Shown: positions 39,313 through 50,428, numbered from the stretch's first letter. The stretch is DNA of 64,000 bases from Schistosoma haematobium (GCF_000699445.3 NC_067197.1:12468152-12532151); one strand, 5' to 3'. The notes: a model not told the origin generated them from the sequence alone. Program-made: numbers and translations.

Positions 39313-40356
39313 GTATTTCCTTATTGTTTGTATTTTTTCTCATTTTATGAATAAATAGGGATTGTGGAGTGTTGCTAAGTTTCTTCCACGCCAGTAATTG
39401 TAATTTTTCCAACATTATGTTATGTCCATGTTTCCTCTGTTGTGTCCGTGATCTTACTGCTTATGCTTGACGATAAGGAACCACTGTAATTCTCATGGCA
39501 CAAAGTGAAAACACCAAATTCTCTCATTTTAAAACACGAAGACTGATAAAATGAAGATTTATTGATTCTAAAACATACATCATCTCAACAAGTCATCCAA
39601 AAATATTCTTATTATTCCATAATGAACTTATTTATACTACAGATAAGGAAAAATACATAGAGTTACTACTAACACATATATTGGATGTAGTTCAAAGAGA
39701 AATATTAATGTCACACCAGAAAAAAAAACATTTCGTATTTCTCGTATTGAACAAAGTTCAAACTAAATTAATACAAGAAATATTGACTTAAAATAATATT
39801 ACACTAAACAAGAATTGATATTTATCACCTTGGCTACAAATTTTTTAATGAGTTGATATGAAAGATATTGACACTTTTTTATCCTTCATATTATTCTGTT
39901 TCTGTTTATTTTTTGTTTATATGATTAATTAATGTGAACTTTCTCAAGTTAAAATAGTGTAGGACAAATGAATGTTGGAAAGTGTGATACAAATTAATAA
40001 TCAAACCATAAATGTATAGTACAAACTTACATGCCCCAAAAGGATTCATAGAACTTCAACACTTACTGACAAGATCGATTGTTATTTTTTGACTGAAAAA
40101 ATTGAAATTTACAATAATAATAATAGTCTATGAGGAAGCTTATAGTGAGACTGTATATAAATATCATAAGCCAACCATTTTATAGTAAATACTTACGAAA
40201 AACAATAAGTCAATGGACTATTGCAAAATTTCTCATTTTTCATATTTTCTTTTCACACTTCGTCCTAATCATGATCCATTGAATGAATAAAGTTACCGTT
40301 AATCTTGTATCTAAATGGTATTTAAGGTAGAAATGTAAATCATTACACACCAACTC

Positions 40357-40545
40357 AATGGTGTAAAAGTTAGGCGCTGATTGTAAGACCTTTAGGTCCT
40401 TTATTCGATCTCCAGTAGAGAGTCATGAATATTAGAACTGCCGATGAGTCGGTCCATCCCTTGCTAGCACAAAACATCGTTTGTTTTTAAAGTTTTTAAG
40501 GATTATGTGACTAAGGTCAGTTCGTGATGGGAATTGTAAAATTAC
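40357..40545 (+). repeat. Sm-alpha-like SINE, heavily decayed
   Basis: Ordered weak matches to the SINE: CAATGGTGTAAAAGTTAGGC, TAGGTCCTTTATTCGATCTC, CCGATGAGTCGG, GCACAAAACATCGT, and GGTCAGTTCGTGATGGG. Confidence 0.45.
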
Positions 40546-40589
40546 ACACAGTATTGTTACTAGCCAGTCAGAATGCATGTGACGTGGTA

Positions 40590-40830
40590 TACCAGTGACG
40601 TTGTGGTATGTACTACTTATGTAGTCAGACATAAATAGTATGTAGCAAGAATTGGAAGTGGAATGCCTGCCAACAGAAGAATGAAATAAAGAGAAGAGGA
40701 AGAAAAACAGAACAATCGGAGTAACATCGGTATCGGAAGAGTAGTGAAGTATGTAAACGAAAACTGAAAAAGGATATGCAAATGATGTACTCATTGTATG
40801 GTTTTCATATTTTCATAAGACATTCTGATC
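40590..40830 (+). repeat. Unnamed dispersed repeat, copy 1
   Basis: TAGTATGTAGCA, a GAAGAATGAAATAAAGAGAAG block, GTAAACGAAAACTG, and a GCAAATGATGTA block occur in the same order at 58085-58325 and 58945-59160. All three copies are on the same strand. No coding potential or terminal repeats seen. Confidence 0.6.
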
Positions 40831-41539
40831 TTGCACCTAACAAACAATTGGTTTTCCCCAAGTTTTTGTTCTCTATAGCGGTAATGAAAGCAAGATAATG
40901 GAGACCTAAACTTAGCTAATTGTGCTTACACTATAACAAACTTTACATCATTTGCCATGTTTAGTTGATATCACTGTTATAAAAAGTTGAATCGTCGAAT
41001 GCAATTCGTTTAACGTTAGCTTATTGTAAAGTAGGTCATTTAAATACTGACATAGCTTAAACTGTAAGGTAGTTATTTATATAAGATACACATTCATTTT
41101 TGTCATAAATGGTGCCAAGTTTATGGAGTCGATTTCACGAAATATTATTTTTAGTTTCTTGAAACAGTGCTCCAAACCACATGATATAGCTTTCGGTGTT
41201 CAAACCCTATGTCAAATTAGCCAATAGGCTTCACTATTTATAATTACTGAATCTCGTTCTGTGCCTCGGAAACCCATCTACGGGATCCACTTGACCCTCA
41301 TTTAGCTAATATAAAGATCCGATGTAATTAACTATTCGTCTCTCTGCAGACTCAATTTCAATATCAACTGGAGAACCCTTGCAAACCAGTAATGTGCGTT
41401 AGAAATGTTTCCAGAGACTAAACCGAAAACATTCATACATTGTAAGTACTTGAAGTTCGATGGATTTCCAACTGAAGTCAGTATCTAATGAAAACTTAAT
41501 AAATCTTTATATACCTCTCCAACTTTAAAAAGGATAATA

Positions 41540-41790
41540 TGTTTAATATGATAAAGAATGAAGTGGCTAGGACATGTATTACATGTGTCCAACTACCCGC
41601 GATGTCAACCGGTGTAGAAGTAGGTCAGAAAACAGTAAGATGCGATCAAACCAAGACATATTATTGGTTCATGGAGACTTTAAGTGCTAAACTGAACTAT
41701 GTTGACAGCTGTTGACTACCTGGTAAAAGTATGCAATGTTATCCCAACCAATGGTCAGAAACGTTGGATGACATATCTCTGAATCAGTTG
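41540..41790 (+). mobile_element. Possible LINE 3'-coding relic
   Basis: With stops and frame changes the sequence reads WLGHVLHVSNYPRCQPV, then CNVIPTNGQKRWMTYL. This resembles the C-terminal endonuclease-like tail of schistosome non-LTR polyproteins (WLGHVLRM, NQWLETL). Too decayed to assign. Confidence 0.4.
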
Positions 41791-41957
41791 CAGTTCAAAA
41801 GATCCACTCATTATTTATCTTCCCTTACTTCCTGAATTGATACACTTCCTAGATTTTATATTTCTGATGATTAACTGACTAACCGACTGGTGATATAACA
41901 TATCTATTCAATTCACTCAGAAATCCATAAAGAGATGTTAAACATTTTTTCTCCTAG

Positions 41958-42326
41958 AATCTTTCAGAAACTATCAAATGTCAATCAGAAACTTATATTT
42001 CTCAATTAGTTGAATTGGCCGATCAAGTTTGTCGTACAACTGATTCAATGACAAATAAAGAAATATTAGATAAGGTCGATGTATTTCGTCAATTAATTCG
42101 TCAAAATATACAACAGTTAACCGATATTCAATTAAGCATTGAATTAAAATTAAATATAATAAATGATTGGGAAAATGTAAAATCTGTCATTGTCAATATT
42201 TTGAATTCAATATCACAAACTATACTAACAGTTTTATTGGAAGAGAAGACATCTATAGAACAAATTCAACCAATGACATCAACTGTTTTACTAACTATAA
42301 AAGAGGAAACTTTAAAAAAATTTGAC
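41958..42326 (+). CDS. Giant spectrin-repeat protein, exon 16
   Basis: A 123-codon phase-0 exon between TCTCCTAG and donor GTAAGT at 42327. It begins NLSETIKCQSETYISQLV and ends KEETLKKFD. Helical, with IINDWENVKSVIVNILNS. Confidence 0.87.
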
Positions 42327-42387
42327 GTAAGTGGTCATGTAATTCGTGTAATATAATCTATAACATAAGCAAAGATGGATGGTTGCT

Positions 42388-42490
42388 AGCAGTAGAGTCC
42401 AGGACGCGCGTTTAGTCCTATTTGGATGGGATTTGTCAGTTGGATGTACCTGCATCCCAGAGTTGATGCTCATTCCGGGACTAAAACCCA
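42388..42490 (-). repeat. Hammerhead-satellite-like repeat, antisense, degenerate
   Basis: The minus strand reads GTACATCCAACTGACAAATC, then CCAAATAGGACTAAACGCGC and GTCCTGGACTCTACTG. This is the schistosome hammerhead layout (stem I, CUGANGA, stem II, GAAA, GUC). CUGANGA is CTGACAA and GAAA is TAAA, so it is inactive by expectation. Confidence 0.65.
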
Positions 42491-42773
42491 GTATATTATA
42501 TAATATTTTGTAGTTAACTTATGTAATTTATCATGACTATACATTTTCAAATTGAGATCACTTAACTGCAGACTTTAATTGTACTGATTATGCTGTATCA
42601 AGAGTTAACAAGAGTTGGAAAAAAATATGAATCCTAAGGAATATAATTCAATGGTATTAAGGTATTGTGGTCTCCCATTGAAAACTGAAGATCTTTTCGA
42701 GTGTTTAAGGTAATCAATGCTTTTGTACATTTGAACCACTGCCCTGTTGTATACCTAAACATGGTATTGATTT

Positions 42774-42793
42774 GGGGGGGGGGAGGGGAGGGG
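42774..42793 (+). other. G-quadruplex-type G-run
   Basis: Ten G, then A, four G, A, four G. This is the strongest G cluster in this AT-rich window and could supply four G-tracts. Confidence 0.7.
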
Positions 42794-42967
42794 ATCGATA
42801 ATCCTCTCGTAAACGACCAATTTATACCTGAAATTTATCTTTAAATGACAAGAATTCTTCACGAAACAACCGTTTTTCGTTTTATCATACTTTTTTTCTA
42901 CAATCAATTTGATAAAACATCTGGCTAAAGTATATTCTTTTATAATCTTCGGACTTTTCTTCTATAG

Positions 42968-43120
42968 AATGTCAAGCAAGAATTGGAACCAGTTCAATTA
43001 AAAATTGATGAATTAAAGAAATGTACAGAGAAATATATCGAATTTGAGCATAAATTAAATGTCATGCAACAAGTTGATCAACTATTTGATAAATACTCTA
43101 AAATGCAAAAGGAAGTTCAA
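42968..43120 (+). CDS. Giant spectrin-repeat protein, exon 17
   Basis: A 51-codon phase-0 exon between TTCTATAG and donor GTGAGT at 43121. It reads NVKQELEPVQLKIDELKK to YSKMQKEVQ, a single charged helix pair. Short and without a long independent frame, but phase and borders fit both neighbours. Confidence 0.85.
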
Positions 43121-43562
43121 GTGAGTTAATTGTTATGTTCATTTGTTTGCCCTATATATAAATGTTCCTAGTTATAAGCGATGGGGAAGCATTGATTATC
43201 ATCTGTGTATAATAAACAGATTCAGATTTGTCTATTGAGAAGTGAATGCCTACGGCATATGTTATTATTTTTTAGTAAGCTTCTGAGAGTGACTAGTTTT
43301 CTCTTGTGCGAGTCAGTTGAAGGAGCGGATGCCACTTCTTTGGGTGACAGGCTTCAAGAATTGGCTTGTTTACTCGCCTGCTATGTCCTCTGAATTGTTC
43401 GGATCTGGGAGGAAGAAAAGAGAGGATATATCATGTCCAAAATAATTTCTTAGTATTCTATAATAGCAAAACCAAAAACTTAACAATCTCCACAACCCCT
43501 ATACTGATAATTAACATGTGCTCACTAGTGACTAGCTTCGTGAGGGAATTCTCGGAGTTCTA

Positions 43563-43650
43563 GTGAGAAGCCGTGACCACTGAAGCTAATCCGTGTTGGG
43601 TAGAGACAGGTATCTACCTCAGTACAATGGAGGTTGGTCGCGAAATTTCG
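43563..43650. repeat. Dispersed repeat fragment, shared with 12.9 kb
   Basis: GTGAGAAGCCGTGACCACTG and GGGTAGAGACAGG match the piece at 12918-12985. Family not identified. Confidence 0.5.
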
Positions 43651-43682
43651 TGTATTGATTGATGTTAGACACTAACACCACT

Positions 43683-43915
43683 GGATGCCGGCTCAGTGGT
43701 CTAGTTGGTTAAGCGCCTGGCGCGAGACCGATAGGTCCTGGGTTCGAATCTCGCAGGGAGCGGGATCGTGGATGCGCACTGCTGAAGAGTCCCATACTTG
43801 GACGAAACGGCCGTCCAGTGCTTCCAGGTTTCCAACGGTGGTCTAACATCAATTGATTCATGATCTCAATCAAAAACATAACAATCTCCACAACCCCTAT
43901 ACTAAAAATCAGATC
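43683..43915 (+). repeat. Sm-alpha-type SINE, best-preserved copy
   Basis: A tRNA-like head with A box (GGCTCAGTGGTCTAG, 43690-43704) and B box (GGGTTCGAATC, 43740-43750) is followed by a complete hammerhead core (43776-43821) and the tail GTCTAACATCAATTGATTCA. A segment ACAATCTCCACAACCCC after the tail also follows the 46.4 kb copy. Pol III transcription and RNA self-cleavage are known for this family; neither is shown here. Confidence 0.85.
43776..43821 (+). ncRNA. Hammerhead ribozyme (type I) inside SINE
   Basis: Stem I GCACTG (43776-43781) pairs perfectly with CAGTGC (43816-43821). CTGAAGA (43782-43788) fits the CUGANGA box. Stem II GTCC/GGAC closes a 7-base loop within 43789-43803. GAAA is 43804-43807. 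CGGCCG is self-complementary (short stem III), and the cleavage site would follow GTC at 43815. All catalytic bases are canonical; the short stem III suggests activity may need dimer formation. Confidence 0.85.
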
Positions 43916-44125
43916 ACCTCTTAATATGCGGTAGGACAGAGTAAAGAGGTCTAGCTTCTCAGACCGTACTTTGTACGGTAAACCTCGGAGTTCTGGAATT
44001 GCACGGATAACTACCCTAAGTACTTTTTCCAAGATATCTCGGTCACCTTTTAAACAGGGGCTCGCAACCTGAACGTAGTTTTCAAGTTTGTATCTCACTA
44101 AGATTGTTTCAGTTTGAGTAGTCAT
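43915..44125 (-). mobile_element. LINE reverse-transcriptase thumb fragment
   Basis: The minus strand encodes VRYKLENYVQVASPCLKGD, then ILEKVLRVVIRAIPELRGL and LSYRILRGDLIF. This matches the post-palm region common to jockey/CR1-type non-LTR reverse transcriptases (LEY, W/SP.LK.D, R.LRGD). Only about 70 codons remain, and the frame runs into the antisense SINE. Confidence 0.7.
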
Positions 44126-44227
44126 TCAGTAAACCGTTAACCTACTATTTGAATGGCTAACTTTTATTGAATTGTACACACAAAACTTAACAAATTCATT
44201 CCTATTTTAATCGTTCACACATTTCAG

Positions 44228-44797
44228 ATTTGTTTAGTTAAAACTAACAAAGAATTACAAAATCTTCGTACATTTCATACAAAAATTGATGAATCCAAAA
44301 ATTGGATACTACAAATCTCTTTAAAATTAATGGCTATTCATGCTACCGATCCGGATGGACCAAAAGGTGTTATACGTTTAGGACAAGCAGAAAATGAATT
44401 ACGTAAACGCCTCATTACATATCGTGAAGAAAATTTAAAAGAATTAAAATTATTCATTGCAAATTGTCCATCAGAAAGAGATTTAATCATTGAAACAGAT
44501 CGTGTGATACAATCATTATTTCAAACACCTAGTGGTGTATCAATTACAGTTGCTGAACAAATTATGGAGAATATGAATAGAATAAATGATCCTATTCAAT
44601 CAGAAAAAATTGGGGATAAAAACGAACAGAAACACTTGTTAATTGAAGAAGATAACAAAAGCACTTCTAGTCAAATACCTCTTGCAAATGATTACAATAC
44701 TGGTCATTCTAAAACTTGGGCAGAATTATTCTCATTAGAAGTTGTTCAATTAGAGTCAAGTTGTGAAAATTTAGAAGTTATGTGTAAACGTATCAAA
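44228..44797 (+). CDS. Giant spectrin-repeat protein, exon 18
   Basis: A 190-codon phase-0 exon between ATTTCAG and donor GTGAGT at 44798. It begins ICLVKTNKELQNLRTFHTK and ends NLEVMCKRIK. It contains DESKNWILQISLKLMAI and a DPDGPKGVIRLGQAENELR turn-helix. The coding frame starts about 34 codons before its first ATG. Confidence 0.88.
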
Positions 44798-45673
44798 GTG
44801 AGTTTTATCTATTTATTAATTATTATTATTATTACCATAGGAATAAGTTCATCTATTCAAACGAAACAATCAGGTACCACCTGAAATCTCGAAACCAGAA
44901 GATTTGTGTGAACTGACTAAATATTTACAAAACACGTATTATAAAGTATTCATGTCACATTTACATTACCAAGTTACCTTTTCAAATATTTCATGTCATC
45001 CAATTAAGTGAATGACAATTAAACTATAACAACTGACGACCTTCAAATGAAAATATAAGCGTTCAACGAAAATAAACTAAACACTTCGTTTCTTAATTCA
45101 CTAATCCGTACTAAATGTATAAATTAGTGAGATGGAGATTGCTTGTAAATTAGATTGAGAATTATGGAGTGTTGTTTACTTTAAATTGTGAAAATAGTAG
45201 TACGACTATGACCTCATTATTGATCGATCCTAAGACCTGAGCACCATGTTTAAGGTGTATTAATTTCACAACGCTAAGTCGTCATCGAATGGTCTCTATA
45301 CTACTAGTTCCATTCGATGCACAAAATTGCGCGATCATGACTCGATGCGTTTCTGTTTAATTGACATCAATGTAAAGTGAGAGTTATTCCCTGAATTTCT
45401 CCTGTTTTTCAGCAATATTCTTATTAAACACTTTGATAAGCGGTCAGTTGTTGCTTATGTGCTCAATGACACTGATTTATTTTTCACAAAAAAAGTCTTA
45501 CCATTCATGTCGTTGCAGAAATCTTCTGTCGATGATTTCCAACAAACCTGAAACCCTTGATTTTGTAACATTTTTCCTTCTAATTGTCTTCAAATGATAA
45601 ACTACCATACTCAGATCAAATCATCATAAGTCAATTTATGTAAGCAAAGTAATTTTATCTCATCTCTTTACAG
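44798..45673 (+). other. Intron 18 (0.9 kb)
   Basis: AT-rich with an (ATT)n patch near 44818-44833. Nothing else recognised. Confidence 0.7.
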
Positions 45674-46081
45674 GATAGACTAATGGAACAACAAAAACGC
45701 TGGGCTAAATTTGTTTCACTTCTTATCCGGATTGATAAATTTTTACGCATAGAACTTTCTAAATGGTGGTTGACAAATTCGAAAAAATTTATTAATAATG
45801 CTGATAGTACAGTGGCTACTATTGATGGTAACGCTGATGATAATGATAAGTGTGATGTTGATAATGATGACGATGATGATGTATCAATCAACGATGATAA
45901 ATTACTTCAATCTGAAACTTCAAAAGAAGTAGAATTAGTATTTTATGAAGAAAATGTACTACTTCAAAAAAATGAACATCAAACTAAAAAGCCAAAATCA
46001 TCATCAACAATAACTTCCCCATCTATACAAGAATTATTAGCTCAAATAACAAATGTTAAAGCTATGCACGCTAAAATACAA
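45674..46081 (+). CDS. Giant spectrin-repeat protein, exon 19
   Basis: A 136-codon phase-0 exon between TCTTTACAG and donor GTAAGT at 46082. It begins DRLMEQQKRWAKFVSLL, has an Asp/Asn-rich acidic loop (DNDKCDVDNDDDDD), and ends KAMHAKIQ. The acidic insert would be a flexible loop between helices. Confidence 0.88.
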
Positions 46082-46288
46082 GTAAGTTATTGTCAACATA
46101 TATTAGTGACTGTATTATTCTTTTTACACATTTTTCAAAGCTTAAAGTATTTACTCTGTAGACTATTCTGGCTATCTGATATACTAGGCCAATCAGACAT
46201 AAGCCAAATAATACATAAACGCTATTTGCCAATATTTGGTTTCTTTTTTGATGGAGTCGGACACATACTATTGGTTAAAAATGTGACT

Positions 46289-46290
<2 letters not shown>

Positions 46291-46333
<43 letters not shown>
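46291..46333. repeat. (TA)n microsatellite
   Basis: About 43 bases of pure TA ending exactly where the SINE begins. Confidence 0.97.
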
Positions 46334-46336
<3 letters not shown>

Positions 46337-46540
46337 GGTTAAGCGCCTGACGCTAGATCGATAGGTCCTGGGTTCGAATCCCGCGAGGCGGGGTCGAGAA
46401 TGCGCACTGCTGAGAAGTCCCACAATAGGACGAAACGACTGTCCAGCGCTTCCAGGTTTTCCATGGTGGTCTAGCTTCAATTGACTCATGATCTCAACTA
46501 TTGAAATTACTACAATCTCCACAAAACCCCTTTTGTAGTG
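46334..46540 (+). repeat. Sm-alpha-type SINE, 5'-truncated
   Basis: Starts inside the A-box region (GTTGGTTAAGCGCC), retains the B box (GGGTTCGAATC, 46370-46380) and a hammerhead core at 46404-46449. The box CUGANGA reads CTGAGAA (46410-46416). Stem II, GAAA (46432-46435) and GTC (46441-46443) are intact. Stem I has one mismatch. The tail ends in ACAATCTCCACAAAACCCC, as at 43.9 kb. Confidence 0.82.
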
Positions 46541-47500
46541 TTGTATAAAAGTGTAGAAAGGCGTATGCTAAGGTTTATCGAAGCCTCAGCCATACAAAAA
46601 TGCAACCCCCCTTTGTGTATTCAAAAACAGTTTGTTCGCACCTTACTTAAACTTACCTTGGTAATACTAGCTTATTATCCAGAATGATGAGGCTTCAAGT
46701 TGTTTTCACATTATTTCTTCATTATCCTTGTCTCTTACCATCCATTCCTAGTCTAGTTGACCTTTTATTTTTATACCTGGAATGTTCGTAACAAGTATAT
46801 TATGTATGATCAGATTGTTCGAAATGTATTGCGCTAATATATCACACAGTTCTGATAATCTTCGTCTTCTTATTATTGCACTATCGTAATAATACTGAGT
46901 AAATTGAAACATTTATTTGACGTGATCAGGGCTTAGTAAATAGTTATCAGTACGAATGTTCATGAAACTTCACTCTAGATTATCATGATGAAATTCTTAC
47001 TGGTTACTTAATGCAAGTGAATAATAATGAAGTATACAATACACTAACTCGAGGTTTTGTGGCTTACATTTTGTGTAGTAGTTGGTGATATTACATATAT
47101 CTGTCACACAAGTTGATGTAAATCAAGGCGTTGATTTTTAACCTACAAAAGTTAGTGGCTGGAAGTCGATTGTTTTAATTGCAAATCCCCCTATATAATG
47201 ATAACCAGTCTCCAATTTTCATAAAAACTTTTAATGTGTTTTTATCATTTAAAGAACGATCAAGAGTTTTTGGTAACTGATTTAACTCTATAGTCAACTC
47301 GAACTAATCCACTCAATTTTTTTCGACTATACACAGCCTTTGTATGTAAAAATGTAAGTAATAAGCTAGGAAGTTTTGAGCGTATCGTCATTAGAAATTG
47401 ATAATCCAGAAACGATAACCAAACATGTGTTAATAATTCCAAGTAAATGTTTTGATGATCACAACAAATTAAACTCTTCTTCATGTAAATATTTCTTTAG

Positions 47501-47630
47501 ATTTATCTACAAGAGCTGTCAGCTGTTAAGCATCGATGTTCAACACCACCTCCTCGTCCAACCATATCTACAAGTTTGGTTTCATTGAATAAATATTATA
47601 ATCCATCGACATTATTAAGTGAATTATTAG

Positions 47631-47664
<34 letters not shown>

Positions 47665-47815
47665 TTTACCAACTAATAATACTACATCCACTAATTATGA
47701 GTTATCCAATATGAATGCGCAAATATCTGAAGAGAAAATGCATGCTTTAAGTGGTTTGGAACTACGTCGAAGAGCCTCCCATATGAATGAACAACTTGAA
47801 AAAGAATTAAAACAA
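47501..47815 (+). CDS. Giant spectrin-repeat protein, exon 20
   Basis: A 105-codon phase-0 exon between TTCTTTAG and donor GTGAGT at 47816. It begins IYLQELSAVKHRCSTPPP, includes an (AAT)n-encoded Asn run (about 47631-47662), and ends ASHMNEQLEKELKQ. The Pro-rich and Asn-rich parts suggest a flexible linker between repeats. Confidence 0.87.
47631..47662 (+). repeat. Exonic (AAT)n encoding polyAsn
   Basis: About ten AAT codons in frame inside exon 20. Confidence 0.93.
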
Positions 47816-48714
47816 GTGAGTTACTGTGTTCCCAAATTCACTGTATTTAACCTTTTCTTTCATAATAGTACTGTTCTTTCAGATAAATTTTTTTTATCCG
47901 TTAATTGTTTTAATATATTCTTAATTGTTATGTTGGACCCCTCATACAGTTTATATAGTTTTTGTATTCTGTGTCGAACATTACAATAATCAATCCTAAT
48001 GGGTTTTATTCCGTGAATTACATCAGGGAATTTTAGACGAACTGTAAACAGAATAATCAAATTATCTTCAGAATTAGTTCACTTGAAAAGTAGTCTAAAT
48101 ATTTTGATGAGATAGTGTATCTTCATCGGCTGGCACAACAGATATATGTGATACGAAAGCCCAAACACTTCGTATATTAAAATAAAATGTTGACCGGAGT
48201 AGAAATAATTAGAAGAAAAACTTAGGGACAGCAAAACTAATAAATGACATTAGTTTACGAAGTTATATGATGTTGTACTGAATCATAGTGATAATTATAG
48301 ACTATCAGGTTGAAATCCTCACTACAACCGTGATCAATGGTTAGAGATGTTGGATGATTGTGGCTCAGTATCTGTCTTAATGATAGAGATTTACTAACTC
48401 TTATCCTTAAAATACCCATATTTCTTATATTCTCTAAATCCCTTCCTCTCGAATAGTAATGTTCTATGCTTAATCTTTTCTACTACTAATGATACCACTT
48501 TAACTTGTATTTTTCATGGTAATTTCATTGATCTGCTATCCTGATATAATTGTGATGTGGCAGTTTGGATTGATATACATACGTGCCATATTCTACATAG
48601 CTTCAAACTGACTCCTACTAAATCCTATTTAAAAGTTCATTTGATGATATGCATGGTCTAAACATTTTATAATTATCTGTTCATAGTTTTATAATAAATA
48701 TATTTTTTTGTTAT

Positions 48715-50340
48715 AAATCATTGAGTAGAAAATTGTATTCCTGACGTTTCGTCACTTAACGTAAGCCACTTCTTCAAAACAAATAAATAACCGAAATAAA
48801 ATTAACACAAGGTTAAATAGTACAAAGGAAACTATGCAGAATATTCTTCGTACAATCAGAATCATAGTAGGTTTGAACATGTCAGTGTCACTTTATTTTT
48901 GATCAAAGTGAATTTGTATGACCTTTCACTGTGTTCATTTGTGCTTCAGAATGTTGTTATGAAAAATGTGTGTATTTGTAACATGAAGTTGAGGCATTGA
49001 AATTGTGTGTGTATATATATATAGATTGTGTGGAAAAATAAATAAGGTCAAATGTAGTTATTTGGATTAACAGTCCAGGTTAGATAAATAGTTAGCCCTT
49101 CTTTCCTACTGGAGGCAGAGGGATATAACATTATTTGAAACGCTTCAGCTACTCACCTCTTTTTATAGTTGGGAGAACCTTTGCAAATTATTTTAATATT
49201 TTTAATATCAGATTGGTAATTATTGAAAATAGCGTGTACTGCTATCGGTGATTTGTAGGTTTTCCAATTATGTAAGATTATTAAGTATTTTTGTGTAACT
49301 TATGTGTTCCTTGGCACAAGTCGAGATCTTATGGGAAGACTCTCCAATGTAGAACGCATCACAATCGACACAACCTAATCTTTAGACACAATTTTATGTA
49401 GAAGTGAACGAGATCTTATCTTTTATTCTAACTAAAGCGTTTTTTAGAGTCTTAGTTGACTTATAGCAAGCTGTAATTTTGTACGTTTTCGGTATCTGTT
49501 GTAATTCTTCTATCGTACCTTGGCAATAAAGTCAAACTACTGTACCAATTCAAGACCTTTCAATAAAATTGTCATTTACAGGAAGATAGCTTTATTTTAA
49601 TGTATTTGTAATAATATTGTTAGGAAAATTATTAAATCGTAGAATGTTTATTTTATTCTCTTCTTTTTGCTTGTCCTCTTTTGAAGTAATCATTTTGGTT
49701 AATGTTCTGATAAGATCCAGGGCTCGTGGAGTTTTCGCAGTTAATGAATTGGTTGAGTTAAAAGCAATATAGCAATTTGAATATATCGGTTTTCGGTATA
49801 TTCTTAGATTTAGACTTCTGTGAGAATTTCTTTAAACCAAACAGTCCAAAAATAATAATTCACCATGTTCATCTTCCTTTTCGAAAGTGAATTTAGTGTT
49901 TTCTAAGAACGATTTTATCTGTTTAGAGAAGTTTCTGTGAAGAGTCATTTTAATAATAATAAATATGTCATCAATGCATCTGAACCATATGTGTGGTCTG
50001 GTAGTACTGGCAAAAATAAGCAAGTCAATATGGGATAACAATCAGAGATACTGAAGATCTATTGACTTATTCCATTCGCTTATTTTCATAAAGTCCCTTT
50101 GACAGTGAATATTGTTGAATTCAAGCATAGTTTGAGGGATCTCATGATTAAACTACTACTTGATAGATGTCTGTTAGATTAAGTATTATCATCTTCTAAT
50201 AAACCATTATCGAAGTCTAAAGATCTATCCATTAGAATGCTAGTGTATCAAGATACAACATCATAGCTTACTATTGTTTCATTCTTGTTAATAAAATAAT
50301 TCCGAGATTATTGATTTGAATTTGTATAAATCCAATACAA
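48715..50340 (-). mobile_element. Penelope-like element (PLE) relic
   Basis: On the minus strand, in PLE order, come RT pieces (ETIVSYDVVS near 50250; LKLCLNSTIFTVKG near 50115; PHIWFRCIDDIFIII near 49960-49990; ELLFLDCLV near 49840). A GIY-YIG endonuclease piece (CDAFYIGESSHKIST, about 49325-49370) follows, then a 3' end with a hammerhead-like motif. Several stops and frameshifts interrupt it. The catalytic RT motif reads CIDD, codons 49967-49978. Confidence 0.85.
48735..48785 (-). ncRNA. Hammerhead-like motif at PLE end, degenerate
   Basis: The minus strand reads TTGAAGA (complement of 48771-48777), a stem II with GGCTTA/TAAGT arms, GAAA (complement of 48747-48750) and CGTC. The first C of CUGANGA is U, so activity is doubtful. 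Hammerheads in PLE ends are known in several animals. Confidence 0.6.
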
Positions 50341-50428
50341 TATTAATTAGATTGTACTGACAGAGAGTGGCTTTAGTTTTATATTTCTTAATAATCATCA
50401 TCTTACTTTTATATTATATTTATTATAG

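Larger units (their letters stand above)
39313..41957 (+). other. Intron 15 (2.6 kb)
   Basis: Contains a decayed SINE (40357-40545), one copy of an unnamed repeat (40590-40830) and a possible LINE tail (41540-41790). The rest is AT-rich, unrecognised. Confidence 0.7.
42327..42967 (+). other. Intron 16 (0.6 kb)
   Basis: Holds an antisense hammerhead-type repeat (42388-42490) and a G-run cluster (42774-42793). Otherwise non-coding. Confidence 0.75.
43121..44227 (+). other. Intron 17 (1.1 kb)
   Basis: Holds a repeat fragment (43563-43650), the best-preserved SINE (43683-43915) and a minus-strand LINE fragment (43915-44125). No host gene. Confidence 0.8.
46082..47500 (+). other. Intron 19 (1.4 kb)
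   Basis: Holds a (TA)n run (46291-46333) joined to a 5'-truncated SINE (46334-46540). From 46550 to 47480 nothing recognised. Confidence 0.75.
47816..50428 (+). other. Intron 20 (2.6 kb)
   Basis: Most of it is a minus-strand Penelope-like relic (48715-50340). A LINE-tail-like patch lies at about 48290-48370 (reads NRDQWLEMLDD). The rest is unrecognised. Confidence 0.75.

Noticed and set aside
43690..43750. Possible true tRNA gene
   Set aside because: A and B boxes are present, but the acceptor and anticodon stems do not close and the unit continues into the hammerhead; it is a SINE head.
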